A model generated the notes under the pieces. The model had not been told where the DNA came from. It saw nothing but the letters and a program-made list of their open reading frames with translations, and searched no databases. Below, piece after piece: positions 19,360 through 31,651 of a stretch of DNA of 64,000 bases; the first letter of the stretch is position 1; every line of letters starts with the position of its first letter. The position numbers and the translations under genes were made by a program. The stretch is from assembly GCA_051294375.1 (NCBI GenBank), contig CM119266.1, positions 9,308,538 through 9,372,537 on the forward strand, given 5' to 3'. Origin of the DNA: Paraspadella gotoi (taxonomy: Eukaryota; Chaetognatha).

Positions 19360-21089
19360 ACGCGAATCGCGGTTCACCTTCGTATTCGCTCCGACCGCAA
19401 AATTCGATTTTCATTCGTGGATTTTTCTTCTTTTTTTTTAAGAAAAAGTCCAACGAGAAAATGTTTATTGGTTTTTTTCTCGAATTTATCTAAGATAGTG
19501 TATATTTACAGTATAATAATTTATAAATCATACCAATATATTATGATAATATTCTGACACTTTATATTCTGGCGAAGGGCGGTTTTGAAGTACAAATAAT
19601 CTTTCCTTCTGCAGAAAAGTTTGGAATAATTCTGATTTCTCCAATTTCCATTTTGCCGCTGCCGCCGCCGCTGCCACCGCTGCTGCCGACGCGGTTGTTG
19701 CCGCAGATTTTCTGTTTTTCTTTTCCAAATTAAAATTTTAAGCTAATTGATAAAAACTTTAAATAAAAACCGAAAAAAATCCAAAGATTCAAATCTACAT
19801 AAAACTAAATTTGTAATAAAAGTTTCGATTCGATCGTCCGAGCCCCCAATTATAATTAAAATGAATATTTGTATTAAGTATTATTAATTAATATCGACGG
19901 TTAAACCTTTATTTTAAATTTATCGCTTCTCAGACTACCGCCGCCATTTTGTATTTTCAATCGATGAGAATGAAATTAAAGAAGAAAGTAAAACAAAAAA
20001 AAATCTTTGCGCGCGAATTTTCAAAAAACTCACCTTTTTACGAGTTACCCTTGTGGTCATGTTGATAACAATATGAACCCTCACTCGCGTCTTGTTTCAG
20101 TGTCTTCCCTCTTTCCCTCTCATCTCCTCTCTCTCTCATCTCTCTATCTCTCTCTCTCTCATCTCTTCTCCCATCGTCTCTCTTCCTCTCTCTTCTCTCT
20201 CTCTCTCGCTTACCTAACCGACCCTTTTCCTACCTTGTCGTCGACAAAAAGGTTTTTTTTTAATCTTCTTTTTTTTTTCTATTTATTACCACAATTTTAT
20301 TTCTCTTTTTCGTCGACTCGAAGGTATGGAGATTCTACAATTGGTCGTCGGTCTGTATTTCATGTCGACAAACGATGAGAAACCTCATCACTCTTACTAC
20401 ATTCCAAGGCTCCTTATTCTTTCTCTTAGAACATTTCATTTTCTCATCTCTTTAAATTAACCTCCTTGCTCCGCCATCTTGAATCGGAGTTTGTCGAATC
20501 GAATTTGAGCTGAAACATTTCTTGTCCTGGTTTTATTAATACTGGCTGTTATTTCTCTTCGTATTACTCTTTCTTTTTCTGCTTCTCTTTCTTTCTCATT
20601 TATTCTTTTCTTCTCTTCTTCTTCCTTCCTCTTGTTTTATCTTTTCTTAATACAAATTTTTTTCAATATTCTTAATTTTCTTGTTTCTCCTTTCATAATT
20701 CTTTACCTCTTCTTCGTTTGATTTCTCTTTCAATTCTTGTTTCCACCCCCCCATTCGAAGAAGACTTTAAATTTTGAATAAATTCTGGTTGTTGTTTTGT
20801 TGTAGTTGTCTCTTTTTAATGCGACGAAACTTTTTTTTTTTTTTCAACGCAAAATATTGAGATAAAGGAGACACTTCGAATTGAAATGAATGAGAGTTTG
20901 TAGAACATTTTTAAAAAGTTGACGTCAATAGGAGAATCCTCATATATGATAAATTTGAAACACACAGAGTTTTTTTAAATAAATTAAATATTATACATAA
21001 ACTTTAAAAAAAATCGTTATTAAATCCTAGCAGTCAGATAAAATGAAAATTGAGGAATTCTTGATTTTTCAATTTCTGCCGTTCCTTGA

Positions 21090-21129
<40 letters not shown>

Positions 21130-22150
21130 CTCTCTCATCGTCTCCCTCTCTCTCTCTCTCTCTCTCGTCTCTTCTCTCTCTTCTCTCTCATTTTTTTCTT
21201 TAAATATTTAATCAAGACCTGGTTCTTTCATCTCATTCTTTCTCTATGATGTCGGTCAACAATTGATTTCAATCTCGATTTTTTTTATTCTAACCCCCCC
21301 CTCAACCCCCCTCCTTAACTTCCCCTTCCCCCCCCCCCTCGCCCATTCCCCCCCTTCATCGAATTCTTTTCAAGTTCGACTTTTTTATTTTCCAAAAAAA
21401 TTCTTTTCATTTTCCCAAACTTTTTTTTTTTCCCCCTCAGATTTCTCAGTCAGATTTTTTTTTTCTCCTTCTCTCCCTCCATTTTCTCTCCCGCCCATCC
21501 AAGTGTCTAAATTGAACTGTGCGTCCAAAAAAATATCAGTCTGTCCGTAGCTCCGCCCTTCCGCTAGTCCGAACATTTGGCCCGGTCCGTCCGTCCGTCT
21601 TTCCAATCGTCATATAACGTTTCGCTAACGCGTGAGCATCGGTCTTTCTTTTCCGAACGATTTCTTAACTATAGGCCGGAGGCAATGATGGGCGTGTCAT
21701 TTTTGATTTGTGAAATTATTACAACCGACATAAAATTATCCATTCATTCAATAAATAGGCTTGACTTAGTCAATTAACTTTGGACATGCTGTGCTGGGTA
21801 AAAAACTCCTCTCTTACAAGATTCCATCACATATCAAATAGATTCTGTGATTTTCTTTCATTCTTCACCGGTTTAACACCGTCCGTCAATCACGCCTCTT
21901 TTGTACTCACACGCTTGGTTCACAGTCGTGATTTCTCTTGTTTCACCGGGCAGTCAATCGGCTGTCACGGTGACCCAAACGGAGATCCTGCCCCCAAGGC
22001 TTTTCACTTCTTTTCCCCCCATCCGTCTGTCCGTCTGTCCGTTTGTCCGTCTTTCCGAAGAAATTTGATTCTCGAAAATCGCGAAGAATCGTGAAGTCGA
22101 GAATTCTCTCGATAGAAGAGGAGCTGAGAGCGGAAAAAAGTGGAGAGAGA

Positions 22151-22213
<63 letters not shown>

Positions 22214-22440
22214 AGAGGAGAGAGAGAGAGAGACCACAAAGAAGAGCGCGGAGGCTTTGCAAGAAGCTTATTACGCTTTTTTTTTAATTCTTATCCTTTT
22301 ATTTTAAAGGGTTTTATCTTTCGTTTATACATCGATCGTTTTTTTGTTATTCATTCAGATTCGGTGTTTTGAGGCTAAAGCAATACAGATGAGGAGAGAG
22401 AGAGAGAGAGAAGAAGAGAGAGAGACTGAGAGAGAGAAGG

Positions 22441-22482
<42 letters not shown>

Positions 22483-22524
22483 TCTGTAAGAAGTGCTTGA
22501 GGATGATATCGGTCCATGTGTTAT

Positions 22525-22525
<1 letters not shown>

Positions 22526-22565
<40 letters not shown>

Positions 22566-22584
22566 TGATGAATGATGATGATTA

Positions 22585-22637
<53 letters not shown>

Positions 22638-22640
22638 AAT
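22526..22640 (+). repeat. (ATG)n microsatellite
   Basis: Nearly perfect ATG/GAT trinucleotide array shortly before the 22790-22996 assembly gap. Poly-Ile or poly-Asp frames across it are artefacts. Confidence 0.95.
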
Positions 22641-22789
22641 GATGATGACGATGACTACGCTGATCATTAAGACGCTGATGGCGGCCACTAACGCTACGTG
22701 AAAATTTATTTTGATACCAAATGAAAATTTACGATATTCAGAAGTCATCAATATTTTTAAAGCCGACATTTTTTTCGATTCATTACGAT

Positions 22790-22996
22790 NNNNNNNNNNN
22801 NNNNNNNNNNNNNNNNNNNNNNNNNNNNNNNNNNNNNNNNNNNNNNNNNNNNNNNNNNNNNNNNNNNNNNNNNNNNNNNNNNNNNNNNNNNNNNNNNNNN
22901 NNNNNNNNNNNNNNNNNNNNNNNNNNNNNNNNNNNNNNNNNNNNNNNNNNNNNNNNNNNNNNNNNNNNNNNNNNNNNNNNNNNNNNNNNNNNNNNN
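22790..22996. other. Assembly gap (207 N) before gene A
   Basis: Run of N immediately upstream of the gene A start codon. It may hide the 5' UTR or promoter. Confidence 0.99.
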
Positions 22997-23004
22997 CCCA
23001 AGCC

Positions 23005-24993
23005 ATGGCGACCTACTACGACAAGGCGTTCGACCTTGCCCTCGCCGAAGAGCGATTCCAGGTGGTGCGTCCCTGGTGGGACTTGATCAGTCAGATGACC
23101 ATCCAGTTCTCGATGATCATAGCCCTGACATCGATCTCGCTCGACGTCTTCTCTCAGTTCGGGTCGGGGATCAAGTGCACGCCGAGGAACGGGACCTTCG
23201 AGATCGGGATTCAGCAGGTGGTTGGGGAGAGTGGGTGGGAAAGAGGTGGGGGTTGGGTAATCGGGGAGGGCCTCTTTTTCCCAAAGTGCCCCATTTCATC
23301 TTAAATTCGGAATTAAAATAATTATCATGTTTAAAGATTAGATAAAAGGTTGGTTTTAAGGATTTGGTTAGTGAATTTGATTAGAGTTAAGGATTATGGT
23401 CAGAGATTAGGGTTTTAAGGACTAGGATTAAGGTTTAAAATAAAAGGTCAAAATTAAGTTCAAGGATTAAGGAAAATAGAAAATAGAAAAATAGACCCGA
23501 AATGCTGAACCCCGCTTCGACAGAACCTGTTCATCAATTCGGCCTGCATCGAGCATTCTGTGAGCTTCTACGTGGAATACTTTGGCTACGTCATGTTCGT
23601 CCAGTCGCTCCTGCTTATCGCCGTCGATAATTTCTGGCTCAACTGGAGCCGCACGAAGAATCGACTCAAGGTTGTGGATGAGAGAGAGAAAGAGACAGGG
23701 ATAGAAGATATTTTGGTATTAATATATGCCTGAAATAGTTTCCTCTTTTGTTTGCTCATGAGTATATTTAGTATAATATTATTAAGAGCACTCTTATTAG
23801 CGCGGAGCATAAATACAATAGATGATATATGGCCTCTTGTGCCCCCTTAATTTTTTGAATTTGATAATAGTAATATGCCCCAAGATAAAAAAAAAATGAA
23901 AATACTCTTATGGACACGCTGTCGCTGAGTATATCACGTATATATCACGTATAAAGTTTTTTTTATAAAAGGACTAAAACGACATAAGTGACGTAAAATG
24001 ACATAATGACATAATGACTAAAGTAATAATTTTTTTATGACTTAATGATATATTGACTAAAGGACCAAACTTGACTAAAACGACATAAAATGACGTAATA
24101 ACTTAATGACGTAATGACGCAATGACATATCGACGTTATGACGTAATAACTAAAGAACCAATCGTGAAGCTTTCGATTTTTAATGAATGCCATTGATAAG
24201 TTAGTAAATAAGATGCAGATCGTCATTTTATCAGGTTTGGATCCTTTGAAGGTTATCCTAGAAATTAATAGGCTAAATGAGTACTAATATATATATATAT
24301 AAATCTTATTCCGGCCAATTGGTATCATTTACGTCATTAGGTGTCATCTAATACCGATGATTTGTTTTTCTTTTTAAGAATGATATGAAAAATAATATTA
24401 ACTGCTGCAACATGCAAATGAGAATAAGAAATTAAATTACTATTCGAAATAAATCAAAAGTTATTCTTCACCGTTATTCTAGGCCTTCAACGACGTGGTG
24501 CAAGAGGTCCACCACTCCGTCGTCAAGCGAGAGTCGGTCAACAAGACCCTGAAGAACGTCGTCGCTAAGGGCGAGGAGGTGGAGGAGGAAGAGGAGGAGG
24601 CTAACGTGGCGAGGACGCTGTCGGCGCTGGCGTCGTCCAAGAATCAGGTTGAAAGGGGAAAGTTGGGAGAGAGGGAAAAGTGGAGTGCAGGGAAAATAGG
24701 ATCACGTGGAGATGGGGAAAAATAAAAGGAATTTCTTTAAAGTGACGGAGAAAGTTTAAATCGGTATTGTTTTGGTAAAACTTGGTCAAGAATATCTTAA
24801 AATGTCCGAAAACTTTTTATATTCACTGCGTATCATGAATCATCAACGTCCATTCATCAATCATCATGATCATCATCCTTCATCAATCATCAATCAATCG
24901 CAAATTATCTTCAATAAGTCGGAACCATTAAACAGTGGCGGCCTTTATTAGAGGGTGATAAAGATATGGATAAAATTAACACTGATGATGATA

Positions 24994-25040
<47 letters not shown>

Positions 25041-26975
25041 AATGATGATCATGATGACGACGATGACGATGACGATGATGATGACGATCTCTCACCTTCC
25101 AAGGTCCAAACGGCCGAGGCTGAAGAGGCCCTCCGACTCAACGAAAAGCTCCGCTCCTTCTTCCGCTCCAGTCGCGAATCCAAGCTGCTCTCCTTGGCCT
25201 ACAAGACCAAGACCCTGGCTCGGCTCCTGCTGGCCTTGCTCTTCTTCTTCGTCGCCCTCTACTACTTGATCAAGAACGTCTTCGATTTCGACTTCCCCTG
25301 CGACCTACCCGTGCTGCGGCACGAGGAGAGCGGCTCCGTACCGACGGCGCAGTTCTGGTGCGTCAACGTGACGGCCACTTTCTCCCGAATGCTCGTCGTC
25401 GCTTTCATCGTCGTCATCGTCGTCAACATCGTCGCTTGCGTGGCGGCGCTGATCGGGTGGGATTCGGTGCTGGCGCATCTGCCCGCCATCTTGGACGATT
25501 ATATCGGGGAGGAGGAGGAGGAGGAGGAGGAAGGGGATGAAGCGGCTCTGCGGGAATCGACGGCGACGTTTTCGGCTGCGGCGCCGGAAAAAGTCGGACT
25601 GACGCCGCGCGGCGTCGCGGAATTTGCCAAGACGGACGATGTGGTGTTTCTGTTGTATTTGCTTAGACAGGTGATTGAAAATGTTGAATAATGGGATCGG
25701 GTTTGAAAGAGAAGGTGGAGTGGGCGAGCGGGTGGCTTAAGCGTTGGTTCGGTAAAGAGAGACGGTTTACACTAAACAGCCAATAAAAATTGGAAAAGTG
25801 TCCAGGGAACGAAAAAAATAAGGTCAAAGTTTGACCCTAAAAAGAAAGAGAAAACAATTGAGGGTCAGGTTGAAAGTAAGGTCAATGGTTTATTTTTTCG
25901 TCAACACTGTCCGTGATTAATAGGTTGAATATCAAAGTTTTTAAATTTAAATGGTTAAACCTCAATAACTGCCACCTCGCGGTTCCGTTACACTTTAACT
26001 AGAAAAATGATACCCAGGGAATGAACTTGGGACGCACGGTTAAGACGAGTAGAAAAATACCGTTAATCCATTGAGTCGAGGCTTGGAACGGACAGTGACC
26101 TTGTGGCTTTCAGTCGTACTACCCCCACCACCCTTTCCGCCCCTCCCTCTCCCCTTCCACCCGCCCTTCCACATCCTCCAGACCAACGAGACGATGTTCG
26201 CCGAAGTGCTCGACTTCGCCTCAGCCGATTTCCACCACGAGCTCCTCGAGTATCTCTCCAACCGCGCCTGGCCTCTGGAGAAGCTCCAGTCGCTGGTCCG
26301 CCCTCCTCCGGCCACGCCCACCTTGAAAATCGTCGACGCCAACCTTGTCCTGGTTCCGCCGGCGACTCGTCATCTCCAAGACCTCGTGGAGATCGATCTC
26401 AGTTCTAACAATCATCTCTACGATCTTCGAAATCTCACCGGACAAAAGTCGCTCAAGTATCTAAAGCTTCGCGGATGCAACGTGGAATCGATCGACGATC
26501 TGCTGGAGCTCAAGACTCTCGTCTACCTCGACGTCTCCGATAACAAAGTCTCCCGCGTCCCGGAAGAGATCGTCCGCTTGGTCCGGCTGCGTTACTTGCT
26601 CCTCAAGGACAACAGGCTTCGGCGTCTGCCTTCGGAGATTCTGCTTCTTCCGGCGCTAAATTATCTCAGCGTCGAGCGCCGTCTGTTGGAAGGAATCGAT
26701 TCGGACGGCGTCTATTTTGAGCGCCACCCATTCATCCACGGCGCCTTCGTGCGGCGCGTGCCGGAGACGCCGCCGCCGGCGCCGCCGCATCCAGGATTGA
26801 TTCTGGACGCGGCATCGCCGGGGACGGAGTCGGCGCCGGCGCCACACGCAGATTTGCCGGCCATCGACGCGGCGCCAGCAGAGGCGGAAGTGCCGGAGAC
26901 GTTGAGTTCGATGGCGCCGATGAGCGAAGCGGAGAGTCTCGGCGATCCCGTTGAGGGAAGCGAGGGATCGCCGAC

Positions 26976-26982
<7 letters not shown>
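23005..26982 (+). CDS. LRRC8-like channel subunit A (pannexin-like TM domain plus short LRR domain)
   Basis: Five exons, 23005-23217, 23524-23670, 24483-24647, 25104-25670 and 26182-26982, all with phase-0 introns, give 630 residues. The ATG follows an assembly gap by 8 bases (CCCAAGCCATGG), so an upstream leader may be hidden. It encodes a plasma-membrane protein. RPWWD lies just before TM1 (31-52), with TM2 about 85-111, TM3 214-235 and TM4 270-292. Cysteines C58 and C79 are in loop 1, C241 and C261 in loop 2, and glycosylation sequons NGT (62) and NVT (263) are extracellular. After TM4 come an acidic run, FAKTDDVVFLLYLLRQ (compare vertebrate NDFAFLLH), NRAWPLEKLQSL, and about five LRRs (408-525) with LxxLxLxxN spacing. 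A Pro/Ala-rich tail follows. Vertebrate LRRC8A-E form hexameric volume-regulated anion channels of about 800 residues; here the LRR domain is much shorter. Exon 3 carries a poly-Glu stretch. Function as an anion channel is inferred from family. Confidence 0.92.
23268..23498 (+). mobile_element. MITE-like element, copy 1 (gene A intron 1)
   Basis: Left end GGGCCTCTTTTTCCC followed by AAAGTGCCCCATTT. The right end (AAAATAGAAAAATAGACCC) is its approximate inverted complement. The interior is a degenerate TTAAGGATTAGG-like repeat. Related elements lie at 36108-36326 and 38041-38220. Confidence 0.5.
23990..24150 (+). repeat. Decayed TGACATAA / TGACGTAA short tandem repeat in gene A intron 2
   Basis: Units of 8-10 bp such as ATGACATAATGACATAATG and AATGACGTAATGACGCAAT recur through the stretch with many changes. 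Confidence 0.7.
24985..25088 (+). repeat. (GAT)n microsatellite ending about 15 bp before a gene A splice acceptor
   Basis: GAT/GAC trinucleotide array. The acceptor of exon 4 follows at 25102-25103 after only a short CTCTCACCTTCC pyrimidine stretch, so the branch point must be inside or left of the array. Confidence 0.9.

Positions 26983-27063
<81 letters not shown>
26981..27063 (+). repeat. (GA)n microsatellite fused to the gene A stop codon
   Basis: The last two bases of the TGA stop (26980-26982) are the first unit of an (GA)n array of about 40 repeats that begins the 3' UTR. Confidence 0.95.
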
Positions 27064-27065
<2 letters not shown>

Positions 27066-27226
27066 GCATTCATGAACCTTAACCTTGATTTTTCCTTCCT
27101 AAATTTCTCTGCTCATTTTCTATTCATGAATCTTGATTTTATAAGCTTCTGAATATTTTTTTCTTTTTAAATTTCTCGCTTTTTTATCCAAAGACTGTTT
27201 TCGTGCTTGATAAATCTATCTTTAAT

Positions 27227-27232
27227 AATAAA
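27227..27232 (+). terminator. Candidate polyadenylation signal of gene A
   Basis: AATAAA about 245 bp after the stop codon, in AT-rich DNA. It is the nearest perfect hexamer; no transcript evidence is available. Confidence 0.4.
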
Positions 27233-27946
27233 CGGTAAATGAAGCTTAAAGTATAGCTAAAACGAAAACAGGATTTTATGGAGCATACAGATTAACTGAA
27301 TTCTCTTTCTCAAATGAAAAATTGACTTTTAGTCCGAGAGGAGAATAGTTTATCTTTTATATCCAGACTCCTTCTTTATCCTTTCAACGTTTTATTATCC
27401 TCGTTTGCAAATGGAACTTGAAAAAACTCTATCTCTCTCCTTTCTTCTCTCTCCTCGTCTCCATTGTTAGAAACTTGTAAAAACGGAGTCGCAAAAAACC
27501 AAACAAAGCCTTGCCAATGCCAATGCCAATGCCTTATACGCTTTTATAGTAGAATCGATTGTTACCAAGAGCCTTTTACGAGATTGAATAATGAATATGT
27601 AACTTTTATGCCTTGGATAATTAGTAAATGATTATTTATAGCTTTAAACCTTTGTACAGAAAATATTCATGATTTTTTTTCGAGTGATAACATATCCTTT
27701 CCAAAGTCAGGGGCAAGACGTCTTATTTATTAAATTAAAGGTTAATTTTTATATTGGTTGTAGCAATTTCGCATGCCCCGATTCTTTTTTTTATTTTAGA
27801 GAAACGAGAAATATATCAATCTAAATAATTATTTTCTCTAATTAAAGAAAAATCAACTAATTTCGACATCCGAGTCTACAAACTGAGGATTTATTCCCCC
27901 GAGGAATAAGAAAGTGAACGACGACGACGACGACGACGAATAAAAA

Positions 27947-30900
27947 ATGGCGTTCGTCGGAAAAGCGTTGGAATTAATTTCGCCAGAAAAAGGGTTGGAG
28001 TCGGTCCGACCGTGGTGGGACGTTGTCAGCGGACTCATTGCAGGTGATGGGTTATTGCAGGTGGTTCTTCATTGCTGGCGATTTGTATTCACTATCGAGT
28101 ATCACCTTAATTTTTTATGAAATTTTTTTTTTCTATCGCTCGAGGGTTAATTACGCTCTTTAGATAATCGGCTCGCTCTCTGTCTCTCTCTCTCTTTCTC
28201 CGTCTCTCTCTCTCTCTCTGTCTCACTCGCGCCAAGGCGATTCCCGGTTTTAGCACCTGCCGTTCATACATTCTGTCGTTAAATGTTCCACCATTTCTAT
28301 CTGCTCTCTCTCGATTAATCTTTCTCGCTCTCACGCTGGTTCTTTTTTTTCTTTTATTCCTTTCTTTCTTTCTTTTCTGTTTTTTTTTTCTTACTTTCTT
28401 TCCATCTTTCTTTCTTTCCACCTTTCTTTATTTCTATCTTTCTCTCTTTTCCGTCTTCCTTTCTTTTTTTTCTTTCACAGTCTCTCAGTCTCTCTTTTGT
28501 CTCTTTCTTTTCCTCATTAGCGCGACTTTTTCGATTCTTCAACAGAAGGGGGTAACCAACTAGGTCTCTGGGTGTCTCTCTCTCTCTCTCTCTCTCTCTC
28601 CCTCCATCCCCTTCCATTTTCCTCTCTCCCTTTCTACTTCGTTTTTTCTTCTTTAATTTTTACCTTCAGTTTTTCCGCGCAATTTTCCTCCATTTTCTCC
28701 GCGTTATGACAGATCGTTATGACAGATCGTTATGATAGGTGTCCCTTTACCGCCGTCGACGTCGCCGGGAAAATTTCTCTGGCGAGAAAAACCGCCATTT
28801 GCTTCTTGGCTGAAAAAAAAAAATGTGAATCCTGGCTTCATTCAGTCTCTGTTGATTTTTTAATATTCATTCTCATTATCTATATCAATTAAAACCGTGT
28901 TTAATGTCTCTTTGACACTTGAGAATACTATAAATTTAAACCACATGTGATTGATTAAAATAAATTACGTTTGTTTCTTAAATTGGGTTTTTGTTTGTAT
29001 TTTTTTTTTACGTTTAAAATAATTGACAAAAGATTAAAATGTAAAATATAAAAAAATATAAATAAAATGATTAAAAACATATGAAATACTAAAAAATATT
29101 TTAAAATATAAAAAGCCAAAATCAGTGAAACAGTAATTTTACTATTCTCTCTCCCTCTCTCTCCCTCTCCCTCTCCCTCTCTCCAGACGCGATGACGGTC
29201 ATCTCTCTCGTCTCCATCTCTCTCCAACTCTTCGGCGGATTCGGCTCCGCAGTCAAATGTATTCCAGTTTTGCCCAACATCGACCCGAAGAACGAAGTTG
29301 TCGACCAACTTCCGTGGAGGTGAGTGTACGTCGGCACAGCTGCGTCGGCACAGTTGCATCGTCAGTTGCGTCGGTAATAGCATCGACACAATTGCGTCTT
29401 ACAGTTGCCTCGTCAATTGCATTGAAAATCACGAGGGTTATGACATCAGCGGTTATGTTGGCAGTTGCATTGACACAATTGTATTGGAACAGATACGCAA
29501 TTACGGCAATTACTTCAGTAATAGAGTCGAGGGTTGAATCGACATAATTGTGTCGGCATAGTTGCGTTGGCACAGTTGCGCCTGTAATAGCAACGATGAT
29601 TGCATTGGCCGTTGCATCAACACAATTGTATTAGCATCATTGCCTAGGCTTTTGCGTCTGCATTTCCATGGGCACTGTAGCATCAACACAGTTGTCTGTA
29701 GAATAAAACTAATGTGGAAACATATATTAAAAGTTGAGACTGAATTGGACTAGCCTCAAGAAGGGACGGCTCCTCGGGTGAGGGATGGGAAGAGGAGGAT
29801 TAAGATCGTGGTTGCTTCAACGCATTTTTGTGGGCGGTTACATTTGTAATAGTGTCTGGAGCTAATTGGCAGTATTTGAGTCAACGGTTACATCGAAACA
29901 ATTGCGAACAAACAGTTACGACAACACAGTTGCGTCGGCATTGGTCTCCGCATTTGCGTTGGCAAATCTACTCCGGCATTTATGTCGGCATCCGCGTCGA
30001 CATCGATTGCCGCTTCGGCTTCAACTTTAATTTCCCCTTTGTTTCTAGTTTCCATCTTTTTTTTTTTTGTCAGTTTTCATGAATAAATTTCGGTTTAACG
30101 AATCCGGTTTTAACGAGGTTCATGAATATTTTAAGATAACGATTAGGTTTAGAGAGAATTTTGATCGTTTTCACGGCCTTCGGAGTCCAAACGAAATAAA
30201 AGAGATTAGATTTAGTAAGTTAACTGAAATGATACAAACAAACAAACAAACAAACAAGGTATTTTCGTCTTTACCAATGTTGAGACTTTTCCTTTTTTTC
30301 CCCCCCCAACAGCCAGAGACAACTCGTGGATTCTTGGTGCGTGGAAAAAGACATGAGGTTTTACGCTAAATACTTGGGTAAGTGTTTTTTTAACTTATAT
30401 ATCGCGCATCCTTCGATTAGAAATGTTTTATTAAGTTTTTCCTTTCTTTAAGGATACATCCTCTTCATTCAAGTTTGGCTCCTGATGGCCATCGACAATT
30501 TTTGGCTGAAATGGTCCAAGTCTGGTAAGTACGACAATACGCATGACTTTCTGTATTATATACCCTTTGTATCATTTCAAACTTTTTGTCCTACAATTTT
30601 TCTTCATTCGCTTCCTTTTCTTCCTTCCACAATTTAACCTCTCGATTCCCTTTCTTTCCTTCTGATCTTTTTTTCACCTCTCCTTTGCCCTCTTTCTTTC
30701 CATCCCTCTCTCTCTCTCTCTCCAATTCCTCTCTCTTCCTCTCCCTCTCCCTCCCTCTCAGCCTGCAAGCTCCGCGCCTTCATAACTCTGACGGAGCGTT
30801 GCACCAAATCCAAGTGCGACCACGAGATGATAAAGATGCAACTGAAGAGAGCGACTGGAGAGAAGATTGACGGAAGTGGTTTCAAACAAGGTCGTTGTTG

Positions 30901-31591
30901 TTGTTGTTGCTTGTTTGTGTTTTAAAGAATTTATATCTATTTCCTTATATTGTTTAACTTAAAAAATTACGTAGTTACTTGTTTTGCTATTTTAAGTTTT
31001 TATATTCTAAAATATTTATTCGTTTAAACCCTATTTTTAATTTATATTTTCTATTTACTCTTTTTTTTAATTATTTAATGTTATTGTTGTGTTATTTGCC
31101 ATAGTTTGGTCCATGATTGCTTATAATTCGATCAAATCATCAAAAAAATTATTTGGGCTTTCGTCGAACAGGTTTTAGCTCAAGTGAGTTGGCGCGAAAT
31201 TCTGGTTGTTAACATTGTATTCTAAAAATAGATTGGGCGCCGTTGTCAGACGTCATTGATGTGGCGTTGATGTAGCTGTGATGTAGTATTGACGTTCGCC
31301 GCATTAACTTCGCTTCCGTCGTGAGCGACCGCGTGACTAATAACTCGTCCCGTGAGTTTTAAAATATTTCAGCCGATGTCATATTTCCATTCGCTTTTGC
31401 TATTTTTAACTTTCGTTGTCTTCGTCCCACTGGAAATGTTGAAAATGGCCATATTTATATATTTTTTTTTATAGTATTCTCCTTTCTTCTCCCTTATTAC
31501 AGTTTTCTTCTTTTTCTATCATGTTTTTAATCTGGTGTCCCTCTCTCTCATTCTTCCTCTTCCTTCTACTTTATACCTTCTCCCTTCCCCA

Positions 31592-31651
<60 letters not shown>

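Larger units (their letters stand above)
18310..22700. other. Intergenic region between KIF28 and LRRC8-like gene A
   Basis: AT-rich DNA with (CT)n tracts at 20120-20210, 21090-21190, 22140-22210 and 22395-22480, a (GTCC)n-like run at 22020-22057 and polypyrimidine runs at 21290-21480. A cluster of CACGTG sites lies at 19161-19359. No gene was recognised. A minus-strand Ala-rich frame at 19528-19728 is discussed among rejected items. Confidence 0.6.

Noticed and set aside
19528-19728. Minus-strand frame MEKKNRKSAATTASAAAV... with an Ala run followed by a non-repetitive 38-residue stretch
   Set aside because: The Ala run is a GCN microsatellite, the frame is short, and no splice sites or family similarity support it.
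19922-19940. ATCGCTTCTCAGACTACC, resembling the 5' end of U2 snRNA
   Set aside because: The match stops after ten bases, and the branch-site recognition and Sm regions are absent.
23340-23480. Telomere-like TTAGGG/TTAAGG-type degenerate repeats
   Set aside because: They are interior sequence of the MITE-like element, not ordered telomeric hexamers.
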